Shown here: in pieces, positions 25,436 to 32,848 of the stretch | How the letters are laid out: every line of letters begins with the position of its first letter | Numbering within the stretch: the stretch's first letter is position 1 | Assembly (NCBI GenBank): GCA_006247105.1 | Contig: CM016925.1 | Span: forward strand, 372,001-436,000 | DNA length: 64,000 nucleotides | Source: Giardia muris | Lineage: Eukaryota; Fornicata; Diplomonadida; Hexamitidae | Direction: 5' to 3' | The notes under the pieces: model-generated | Seen by the model: the letters and a program-made list of their open reading frames with translations, nothing else | Databases searched by the model: none | Told to the model about the DNA's origin: nothing | Position numbers and translations under genes: made by a program

Positions 25436-28400
25436 CTATCCATGGACGACTCCAACACCATAGTACCGAAGTGGATAGCCAAACGGTTCGAAGGCGGCCT
25501 CGCAGAAGATGTTCCGTAGGAGACTCGGAAGAGATTGGATGCTGAACCGCTCTTCATCTGTCGACATGAAGAACAGAAGATCAGTGTGCACAGAGGCCCA
25601 GACCATTTCGCATGCTGCCGCGGGGTGTGTATACACGTTCCATGAGACGCTCGATGCCGCATACTCATAGACTCGTGGGCCCTCATGCAGAGTGAATAGC
25701 CGTGGGATGGAGCCGGAGGCGAAGGCATCTCGCCACTCCTGAGTCCCGTCGAGAGCAATAAGGACCGACTTCTGTTGCTCCAAATATATCGCTTCGCATT
25801 CCCGCAAGTCACTGATGGGGTCATCTCCTAGTGCAACAGCCTGAACAATATGCTCAATGGCTCGTTGGGCGGCTTCTATCGCGACGGTAAGGAGAAGCTG
25901 CCTTTCTTCAGAAGTTAGGTGCATTCCCTCATCCAAGACCAGAAGAAGTCGTTCTCCTAGTTCTGTGGAGCCGTATTCCAGCCCAAATATTGAGGTGGAC
26001 GTCGGTTTCCTCGTAGTTGGCAAAGGAACTTGAACCGTTTGTATATCACGTACTTCATCATCGTAATCGAAATGAGGTGGAATCAGATCATCATCATCAA
26101 GCCCCAACTCTGCCAATTCATCTCTAAAGTTACGGGGAGGAGTGGTAACTGGTGACATCATCATCTGAGCCTCTGGTTCCGCCTCAACGACCTCTTTCGC
26201 CTGAAAAGCAGTTTTCCGTAACAACTCTCCTGAGAATAGAGAGGATAATGCAGCCTCCGTTAACTCCCACCCTTCAGGCATGAGAAGGTGGAAGAGGAGC
26301 ATGGCGGCATTGATATGCCCGGCATTTCCATGCCCTTGCGGGTCTGAAATGGCATATCTCTTACAAGGTTGTATGAGCGCCGCCTCAATCGCTTGGGCTA
26401 GAGAAGACTTGGCAGTACTCAACTCTGTACATATCAAATACCCGGAAACGAGCTTTGCTAGAAGCCGTGGTTCCTTTGCCAAGGCTCTTCCAAGGAGAAG
26501 GCAAAGGAACTGTCGCATGGCATCTAGACAGAAGCGCAGCGTATCGGGAGTAGAGAACATCCCCAGCAAGCTATAATCATGACACTCGTAGTCAGCAATG
26601 TTAACGGATCCACGGTAGCGTGGAAGCCAATACCAGCGGCGCGTGCTATCTGAGACCTTCTGGGGTACCGTAGCTTCACGCTCAGGAAGGGCTGGAGTAG
26701 GTAAGATACAGGACTCGGCAGACAATGGAGTGAATGGACGATTAACGTCCAATAATAATCTCCTTGACGAGTATGTATCAGGGATAAGGGTATAGGCATC
26801 GGCCATGGCCTCAAGCTTTGTACGTTCCAAGGCATGACAGGTTGTCTCCTTTAATTCCAAGGCGATTGCTTCCATAAGAATCCCAGTCCCAAAGGCATTC
26901 GTCCCAGACGTACGAAGGACTAGAAGCCTCTTCCCATTCATCAGAAGAAGGATATCACCTAAGCGAGGTAATCCGTAGCATAAGGGACTAAGGGCGGGCA
27001 AAAGGCCCTGAGAACCAAGAAGACCGTATTGAAGGATGGTCCCCAACTGGCTCTTCGTCTTTGAGGGAGTGAAAAGGGTCGTGATGACCGACTTGTATTG
27101 CAGAACGTCATCCGAGGCATCTGAAAGCGAGTTTTGATTGACATTGAGATAGACGAATTCCTTACTATAAATGCTTGGACTCCAGAAGAAACGCTGATGC
27201 CGAGGGAAGGAAGGGACGAGAATATGGGTACCTCCGATGGGGAGAATGGGGAAAGCTAACGCTGAACAGATGAGTATGACTAAGACATTCCAAGGGATTA
27301 ATAGGAAACAAAGCCCACTGATCACCTTGCTCCAGTGTGGTAACGGCTTTACGGTTGCCGACTTGTATATGCAAACATATGCCCGGAGATTACCCGAAAC
27401 GCGATATATAAAGGATATGATGAGGTCTCCTAGTAGTGAAGAGGTTGCAAAAATAGCCTGCGTTGAAGGATCCCATAGCCAAGAGGCGTATGGACTCGCG
27501 TAATACACGACCGTCCAAACAATGCTTCCAAGGAACATGTTAGCAAAGGCCCCCATCGTGTCACTACAAAGCTGACGGATGAGGGCGTAAATCGAGACGC
27601 TATTCAAGAAGATCGCCCCTGTTGTCCTCCCCATGTAACCAGAGTTGAGGGAATAAGATGTGGCATAGTCTAAGGACGCCACAATCGCCAATAAAACCCC
27701 GATGACATACAAACTAGCGGTAACACCCACTGAGCTTCTAGGAGGCCTATTACGGATATATCGCCGGCCATAAACGCCAGTAATGATCTGGAACACTACG
27801 TAGAGTGTTCCTGAGACAATGAGAACAAGGAGAGGGGTCAAATACCTCCTCCACTCTATCACAAAGGATATGTCCACCAATAACTCCTCTCCTTTTATGA
27901 AATTAATTGCCATGCACGCTATTGTGACCACAAACACCAGGACAGTCATGAGTATCGTGAAGACCACAGGGTTACACGAGGGATAAATATGGACGAGAGT
28001 GGAGACGAAAGCACTGATGGGCGCCAATGGCCCCGTCCCAAACACGGTCATTATGGCGGAAATGACATGCAACGTGCTCCATGGTCGTCGAATAGGGATG
28101 AAGAGCACGCGGCACCATAGATCAACCGCCCAAAGCAAGAGGCATTGACATTGTGGAAGAATACCAAAGAAGAGGAGGGCTGGTAGGACGAGTATTATGA
28201 TGTTGATGGCGATCGTGAAGGCCTCGCTCCTTACCGAGGAGATCCCAACGCTAAACCCGGAAAGAAGAAGAGAGTAGAAGGAATTGGTCAGAAAACACTC
28301 CCAAGGCTGGTCCGGAGAAAAGGAGTCCATGGCAGTATCTAAACCTCGAATCCCCGGAGACCAGAGCATTCCTAGTGTAATTCCCGTCCATCTCCATGCC

Positions 28401-28831
28401 CGACCGAACAGTATACTAGCTGCATGGCAAACACTCATGGCGGTCATCAAGATGTACTTCACCATGCTCCAGAACCAGGTGTGGGAGCCGGGGAACACGC
28501 AAGCGGCGGCTAGTTGCACCGTTGACGGGTCTCTTGGCCGTCCTCGTGCATCATACGTTATCTTAGTCGATAAATATTCGAAGATGGCTAAAATGATTTC
28601 AAAGGCGATAGTAATCGCGATAAAGGCGTAGAAGAGCGTGTTGTTGGTGAGTAAGCACGCGATGATGGCTAAGACGAGGGCCGGGATGACGTTCAGGAGA
28701 GAGGCGACGATGTAGACCGTGGCGGGATACCCTTCCTCTCCTGGCCAGGAGATGCCGTAGAGAAGGTTATCGACGACCCGTTTGGCGACACGGGTGCCGG
28801 TCCCTTCGTCAAAGACTGGACATCCTGACAT
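25436..28831 (-). CDS. pecanex-like polytopic membrane protein
   Basis: The protein has 1131 residues. The start at 28831 (MSGCPVFDEG) directly follows AAAAAA, and the upstream in-frame ATG at 28861 would sit inside the divergent gene. The N-terminal about 570 residues are mostly hydrophobic, with more than ten predicted transmembrane helices (for example TVYIVASLLNVIPALVLAIIACLL). The soluble part carries pecanex C-domain signatures: GTGILMEAIALELKETTCHALE (about 645-666) and RRWYWLPRYRGSVNIADYECHDYSLLGMFSTPDTLRFCLDAMRQFLCLLLGRAL (about 740-795, written here in family order). Pecanex proteins sit in the endoplasmic reticulum or Golgi and have been linked to Notch maturation and ER function elsewhere; their biochemical role is unclear. 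The tail is acidic (ELGLDDDDLIPPHFDYDDE). Confidence 0.75.
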   Translation of the reverse strand: MSGCPVFDEGTGTRVAKRVVDNLLYGISWPGEEGYPATVYIVASLLNVIPALVLAIIACLLTNNTLFYAFIAITIAFEIILAIFEYLSTKITYDARGRPRDPSTVQLAAACVFPGSHTWFWSMVKYILMTAMSVCHAASILFGRAWRWTGITLGMLWSPGIRGLDTAMDSFSPDQPWECFLTNSFYSLLLSGFSVGISSVRSEAFTIAINIIILVLPALLFFGILPQCQCLLLWAVDLWCRVLFIPIRRPWSTLHVISAIMTVFGTGPLAPISAFVSTLVHIYPSCNPVVFTILMTVLVFVVTIACMAINFIKGEELLVDISFVIEWRRYLTPLLVLIVSGTLYVVFQIITGVYGRRYIRNRPPRSSVGVTASLYVIGVLLAIVASLDYATSYSLNSGYMGRTTGAIFLNSVSIYALIRQLCSDTMGAFANMFLGSIVWTVVYYASPYASWLWDPSTQAIFATSSLLGDLIISFIYRVSGNLRAYVCIYKSATVKPLPHWSKVISGLCFLLIPWNVLVILICSALAFPILPIGGTHILVPSFPRHQRFFWSPSIYSKEFVYLNVNQNSLSDASDDVLQYKSVITTLFTPSKTKSQLGTILQYGLLGSQGLLPALSPLCYGLPRLGDILLLMNGKRLLVLRTSGTNAFGTGILMEAIALELKETTCHALERTKLEAMADAYTLIPDTYSSRRLLLDVNRPFTPLSAESCILPTPALPEREATVPQKVSDSTRRWYWLPRYRGSVNIADYECHDYSLLGMFSTPDTLRFCLDAMRQFLCLLLGRALAKEPRLLAKLVSGYLICTELSTAKSSLAQAIEAALIQPCKRYAISDPQGHGNAGHINAAMLLFHLLMPEGWELTEAALSSLFSGELLRKTAFQAKEVVEAEPEAQMMMSPVTTPPRNFRDELAELGLDDDDLIPPHFDYDDEVRDIQTVQVPLPTTRKPTSTSIFGLEYGSTELGERLLLVLDEGMHLTSEERQLLLTVAIEAAQRAIEHIVQAVALGDDPISDLRECEAIYLEQQKSVLIALDGTQEWRDAFASGSIPRLFTLHEGPRVYEYAASSVSWNVYTHPAAACEMVWASVHTDLLFFMSTDEERFSIQSLPSLLRNIFCEAAFEPFGYPLRYYGVGVVHG

Positions 28832-28843
28832 TTTTTTAGAATC
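28832..28843. promoter_or_regulatory. 12-base divergent promoter
   Basis: Only TTTTTTAGAATC separates the ATG of the pecanex-like gene (minus) from the ATG of the FERM-like gene (plus). The A-run read on the minus strand is the same initiator seen at many starts in this window. Giardia promoters are known to be short AT-rich initiators with 5' leaders of a few bases, so this tract may serve both genes or be read with sequences inside the coding regions. Confidence 0.6.
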
Positions 28844-29779
28844 ATGGCATGGCTGCACCACAACCTCCCAGTCCGTGTGTCCGACGGCAGGGTGCTCCAG
28901 CTCTGTGGAGAGGGTGATCAGCTGACGAGAGACGCCATCGCAGCCCTATGTCTTGAGCTAGGAATTCACTTCACAAAGGAACTCGCTCTTTTCGGAGTAC
29001 GCGAGGATGGGTCACACTTCATCATTCAGTTAAGTGAGAAGCCGTTCGAGCTGTTTCTAAGTGCTGGTTCTAATAGTCCACACGCGTTCGAGTTGAACTA
29101 TGTCGACTTGGGTCTATGTCAAGGAGGGGTTGTTGGATCATCAATTACTGAGGAACAAGGAGAGGCCGAGTTAGTCTTCTTGCGGATAGCACGGCGTGAT
29201 GCGATCAAACGTTATCTTATGGTTCCGATACGACTCAATGAGCAGACGGTTATAGCAGTCGCTTCGCTTATCCTGGCACTAGCCGTCGTTGTCAATGGAG
29301 TCCATGTCAGTTCTGGAGTCTTGGAGGCGATTGAGAGCTACATTCCTAAGGCGTGTTTATCGACACGCTCCCATAAGGATTGGAATATGCTAGTCAGCCG
29401 TGCTGCGCGTTCACTCCTTCAGCAGGGGGAGAAGGATCTTTCTTTACAGCTTCTAAGAGAGCTAGCACTGACGGATCTTACAAGTGGCTTTACTTACTCT
29501 GGGGTTTATGTTGAACATGAGGGCTCTCAAGTTAACGTTGAAGTCACCATATGTGTATCACGTCTGGGAGTCTCTCTCTACAAGGAAGGCGAACGTGTCG
29601 CATGGTATCCCTATGGATCGATTTGCGGCTGGACCGTTTTAATGGATAAGCTCTGGTTCCATGTCATGCTAGACTCGGTCAAGACGAAGCTTCTCTTGGT
29701 CACCTCGTCTGCAGATGACATCGTCCGGTTGATTCAGTATTACATTGCTCGGATAACTGAGGGCTTGATGATCAAGTGA
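28844..29779 (+). CDS. FERM-like domain protein
   Basis: The protein has 311 residues. The overall build fits the three lobes of a FERM domain. An N-terminal ubiquitin-like lobe (LPVRVSDGRVLQLCGEGDQLTRDAIAALC, then ALFGVREDGSHFIIQL). A helical middle (AIKRYLMVPIRLNEQTVIAVASLILALAVVV). A C-terminal PTB/PH-like lobe (GVSLYKEGERVAWYPYGSICGW, LWFHVMLDSVKTKLLLVTS, ending in the helix DDIVRLIQYYIARI). FERM domains link membranes to actin or microtubule systems, as in talin and MyTH4-FERM motors. No other domain is attached. The assignment rests on secondary-structure pattern and short motifs rather than strong identity. Confidence 0.5.
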   Translation: MAWLHHNLPVRVSDGRVLQLCGEGDQLTRDAIAALCLELGIHFTKELALFGVREDGSHFIIQLSEKPFELFLSAGSNSPHAFELNYVDLGLCQGGVVGSSITEEQGEAELVFLRIARRDAIKRYLMVPIRLNEQTVIAVASLILALAVVVNGVHVSSGVLEAIESYIPKACLSTRSHKDWNMLVSRAARSLLQQGEKDLSLQLLRELALTDLTSGFTYSGVYVEHEGSQVNVEVTICVSRLGVSLYKEGERVAWYPYGSICGWTVLMDKLWFHVMLDSVKTKLLLVTSSADDIVRLIQYYIARITEGLMIK

Positions 29780-29788
29780 GTCACCTCA

Positions 29789-30559
29789 TCAACGAAATCG
29801 TAGGGTTGGGGCGAAGATATAGATGACTGGACACTGAAGTATTACACGTCGCCTCAGTATTTCCTTAAGGGTCTGCATGGGGTCTAAAGGGACGATAGAG
29901 CGATTAGCTTCAGCACGCTCATCAACAAGTCCAACTTCGAGCGTTGGCAACTCCTTCTTTTTTGCATACACCGTTGGCCAGTGTCGAAGTAAGACTAACC
30001 AGAGAACGTAACTAAGGGTGACATCCTCCGAGATATGTGTTAACGTTGACCTACAAACGAGTCCAGTATCGTCACTGACCAGCGTGATCCGTAACGCCCA
30101 TTCAAGCTTATCAGCCTTAGTGTAATAGGTCACGGCAGCGTCTTTAGCGCGTGGGGTATGTGGTGGTAAGAGATATAGATAAGTATCCCTCTCTAGACAT
30201 GCCAGTAATAGCTTCCTTCTCCTCTCAGGGATATATGGTGAGATCCTCTCGCAATAAGCGTTATATCTGGCTCGTTGAGTCCCATGACCGGTAGGAAGAC
30301 CGAAAGGACTATCAACGTCGTTAGGATTCAGTGGCTTCCCCTCCGGCTGCCTTATTGCCTTCTCATACAGGAATTGGATGTCACCCTCGAAATCAAGCTG
30401 TGTGAATTCTATTAGAGGAATATAATCAGGTTCCCATTTTCCGGAGCATTGGACAGCCACCTTGTGCGTGTTACAGCAGGCGAGGGAGCAGGTCCTAGTG
30501 GCGCACCGAGGACAACAATAGCGTGCGGGCCTCTGGCATACGGCACATGGCTCCGTCAT
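29789..30559 (-). CDS. HIT-type zinc finger protein, BCD1/ZNHIT6-like
   Basis: The protein has 256 residues. The N-terminus is a complete zf-HIT finger with zinc ligands at about C5, C8, C16, C19, C24, C28, H32 and C38 (CAVC..CCPRC..CSLAC..H..C). It is followed by YIPLIEFTQLDFEGDIQFLYEKA, the segment that follows the finger in BCD1/ZNHIT6. BCD1 is an assembly factor for box C/D small nucleolar RNPs in the nucleus, needed for snoRNA accumulation. The C-terminal part (TLEVGLVDE, VILQCPVIYIFAPTLRFR) also fits the family, which closes with a conserved beta-rich region. It is divergent from the tail-anchored protein gene with a 25-base gap. Confidence 0.75.
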   Translation of the reverse strand: MTEPCAVCQRPARYCCPRCATRTCSLACCNTHKVAVQCSGKWEPDYIPLIEFTQLDFEGDIQFLYEKAIRQPEGKPLNPNDVDSPFGLPTGHGTQRARYNAYCERISPYIPERRRKLLLACLERDTYLYLLPPHTPRAKDAAVTYYTKADKLEWALRITLVSDDTGLVCRSTLTHISEDVTLSYVLWLVLLRHWPTVYAKKKELPTLEVGLVDERAEANRSIVPLDPMQTLKEILRRRVILQCPVIYIFAPTLRFR

Positions 30560-30584
30560 TATGATTATATTGGGTTCTCAGAAA

Positions 30585-30872
30585 ATGGAACCAGTTCCTC
30601 CCACGAATCTCAAGAACCTCCAGGCGGACGTCAGGATGGCTCAGAACGAGCTCGAGCTCCTCCAGTTCAGCGTCCGGCGGCTGGAGGAATGCCGTCGCGA
30701 GCGGGAGGAACAACTTGTTCGACTTCAGAGCTATTATCATTCCTTGAAGCAAGAGCGGGCGCTCCGGTTAACAGCTCTTAAGGAGCGGCAGTATCCGGTC
30801 CTCTGGCTGTGCACTGGGCTCTCCGTCGGGCTCCTTTTCCTTATTGCTCGAGCGATCTATAATGAGGTGTGA
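30585..30872 (+). CDS. small tail-anchored coiled-coil protein, function unknown
   Basis: The protein has 95 residues. The start at 30585 (MEPVPPTN) follows CTCAGAAA. An in-frame ATT-initiated extension to 30561 would leave one base to the divergent gene and is not preferred. Residues 8-65 are a charged coiled coil (LKNLQADVRMAQNELELLQFSV, then ECRREREEQLVRLQSYYHSLKQ). A single hydrophobic helix near the C-terminus (VLWLCTGLSVGLLFLIARAI) is followed by only a few residues, giving a tail-anchored topology. SNAREs have this build, but the central ionic-layer Gln or Arg cannot be assigned by eye. It is followed by the ePHD gene 19 bases on. Confidence 0.7.
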   Translation: MEPVPPTNLKNLQADVRMAQNELELLQFSVRRLEECRREREEQLVRLQSYYHSLKQERALRLTALKERQYPVLWLCTGLSVGLLFLIARAIYNEV

Positions 30873-30891
30873 ATAGAAAAAGAACTCATAG

Positions 30892-32688
30892 ATGTTTTAC
30901 GACTCGGCGGCGTTCCCGCTCATCCCCGGCGTTGTGGTCCTGGCCAGGAGCTTGGGAATGGCCGTCCTAGCGTATCCGGATGAGATCGGGGTTACTCATG
31001 CACCCTTCACAGAAACGTACCCGTTTTCATCTTGGTATTCGATTTGGACCTTGGAGAATGGTTCCCCTCTCTATCAGACTGTCCCGTTGAGCCAGCTGGC
31101 CATTCCTGATGCTATTCCCCCAGATGTCTTAGAAACAGAAACCCTTGAGTTTCTTAACCAAGAAATAAGCAATCCTAGTGGGTCTGTAGTGCACATGGAT
31201 CTTTGGGGGCGGAAGATACTCTTTTTGAGTGGTTCATATCATATCCCTGATACACCTGTTGGTCTTGGGTTACCTCTTCATCCCGCTAATGCTGGAAGTA
31301 TGATATACCCGGTTTCAGACTATTATATTCAACATTTAAAGGAAGACACCACAGACCTTTCACAGGAGCAGCTATCGGCGATGCTGGTGAAAGCTGATTC
31401 ACCCTCGATCGCCCGTACTCCAAATACACCCAATTACGCATCCGTTGACTTCTTTGGCTCAATGTATCATGCGGAATATCTGGGGTGCGTCATGCCTGAT
31501 GGTTCCCTTTGGAAGCTAGGTGACTTTTCCATTAGTCCAACAGGTGGTGTGGTTCGAATCGATAGAATCATATCGATCCTTTTCAATAAGAAGAAAGACA
31601 TCTACGTATCCGGAATCGAGCTTCTTGATGGGTTTGAGGCTCCCTGTCTTTATCCAATCAATACCCTATGCACATGCACCGATCCTTCTATTCAAAAGCC
31701 TCAGTGTTTCCCCCCTCGTTATGTTGGTGGGATCTGGACTCAAATAATGGCAGAACCTATTACTAATGGCGTGACAGTCACTAACGTTGACATGCTTAGC
31801 GGCTTTAATCATCTTTTCGTCAATGACATCCATCTTCAACCAAAGGATGACGAAATGACACATGCGACGCCCTCTGAGGTGCTCCTCGCCAAGTATGCCT
31901 ATATCCAGGGCCAAATACGCTCGATAACGAGCAACAGCATGGTGATAGATCGGAAGGTTCTTAAACCGGAGCCTATCCTGATCAAAGATGCAATACCAGC
32001 GTCACAGGAAGAAATCACGCAGGCTATTACCAAAGAGTTTGAATGTCTGCGAAAGGATTGGCTTTGGAACCCTAATACCGATTTCTTTTGTGTCTCCAAG
32101 CTCTCAGAATACCAGGAAGCCTCATACCAACTAGCCGATGAGTTGGTGATGTTGACTCGACATATTGCCATTGAACGGGGTGTCCGTTGTTGCTATTGTG
32201 ATATCCCCATAGAGAACTCTGAAGATATAGCTGGGCCCTTCATCTTTGGCCTACCTAAGCTTCATACCCCCTCTTTCAATGCAACAATTGTCCCTCCAAT
32301 CATTGTGGCAATGCATAGGACCTGCCTAATCTATACTCCAGAGATCGCCCTTCTCCAGAATGCGAGCTTAGCTCCCTTCATCCATCAGACTGGACAACAT
32401 GATCTACGACGTCATTCGTCTGAAGGGGCCGCCGTTGTCCTTACGGCTCAATGCCGTCTAGCACGTGCCTTGATTCATGAGCGGCCTCGGGAGTTATATA
32501 TCAACATCTGGAAGACCTTGAGGCGTACACGCTTGGATTTAGCATGCAGTGTTTGTAGGCGTCCCGGAGGTTTAATAGGCTGCCAGGTGGCAAGCTGTCT
32601 CTTTAGCGCCCATTATAGGTGCATCGTCGAAATCGGACTGCGTCCAAGCCGTCACTTCTATTGCTCTAAGCATGCACGGTCCCAGTAG
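30892..32688 (+). CDS. ePHD-finger protein, probable chromatin reader
   Basis: The protein has 598 residues. The C-terminal about 170 residues form an extended PHD module. The pre-finger CCYCDIPIENSEDIAGPFIFG (about 432-452) is followed by MHRTCLIYTPEI, corresponding to the HxxC and W/Y-x-PE step. The finger proper is CSVCRRPGGLIGC..C..SAHYRC...FYCSKH (about 550-595). Ligand order and spacing are those of ePHD fingers that bind histones or DNA in MLL, PHF and BRPF-type proteins. The N-terminal half has beta-rich stretches (IPGVVVLARSLGMAVLAYPDE, GSLWKLGDFSISPTGGVVRIDRIISILF) that may be BAH- or Tudor-like, which is weak. The gene ends 32 bases before a tRNA gene. Confidence 0.7.
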   Translation: MFYDSAAFPLIPGVVVLARSLGMAVLAYPDEIGVTHAPFTETYPFSSWYSIWTLENGSPLYQTVPLSQLAIPDAIPPDVLETETLEFLNQEISNPSGSVVHMDLWGRKILFLSGSYHIPDTPVGLGLPLHPANAGSMIYPVSDYYIQHLKEDTTDLSQEQLSAMLVKADSPSIARTPNTPNYASVDFFGSMYHAEYLGCVMPDGSLWKLGDFSISPTGGVVRIDRIISILFNKKKDIYVSGIELLDGFEAPCLYPINTLCTCTDPSIQKPQCFPPRYVGGIWTQIMAEPITNGVTVTNVDMLSGFNHLFVNDIHLQPKDDEMTHATPSEVLLAKYAYIQGQIRSITSNSMVIDRKVLKPEPILIKDAIPASQEEITQAITKEFECLRKDWLWNPNTDFFCVSKLSEYQEASYQLADELVMLTRHIAIERGVRCCYCDIPIENSEDIAGPFIFGLPKLHTPSFNATIVPPIIVAMHRTCLIYTPEIALLQNASLAPFIHQTGQHDLRRHSSEGAAVVLTAQCRLARALIHERPRELYINIWKTLRRTRLDLACSVCRRPGGLIGCQVASCLFSAHYRCIVEIGLRPSRHFYCSKHARSQ

Positions 32689-32720
32689 CAACGTCCCACG
32701 CAGACTGAGGCCCCCCTCTC

Positions 32721-32792
32721 GGCGTCGTGGCCTAGTGGCGAGGGCGTCGGGCTCATAACTCGAAGGTCGAAGGTTCGATTCCTTCCGACGCC
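32721..32792 (+). tRNA. tRNA-Met (CAT), elongator type
   Basis: The gene is 72 bases long and forms a full cloverleaf. The acceptor stem GGCGTCG pairs with CGACGCC. The anticodon stem TCGGG/CTCGA holds the loop CTCATAA with anticodon CAT at 32754-32756. The T arm is GAAGG-TTCGATT-CCTTC. Internal promoter boxes are TGGCCTAGTGG (box A) and GGTTCGATTCC (box B). The first pair is G-C, not the A-U pair of eukaryotic initiator tRNA, so this is the elongator species. CCA is not encoded. No intron is present. Confidence 0.97.
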
Positions 32793-32848
32793 AATCCCTT
32801 CGATTCCTCTTTTTATGGCTCAGAAATCGTTACGGCTAAGGATTTACA

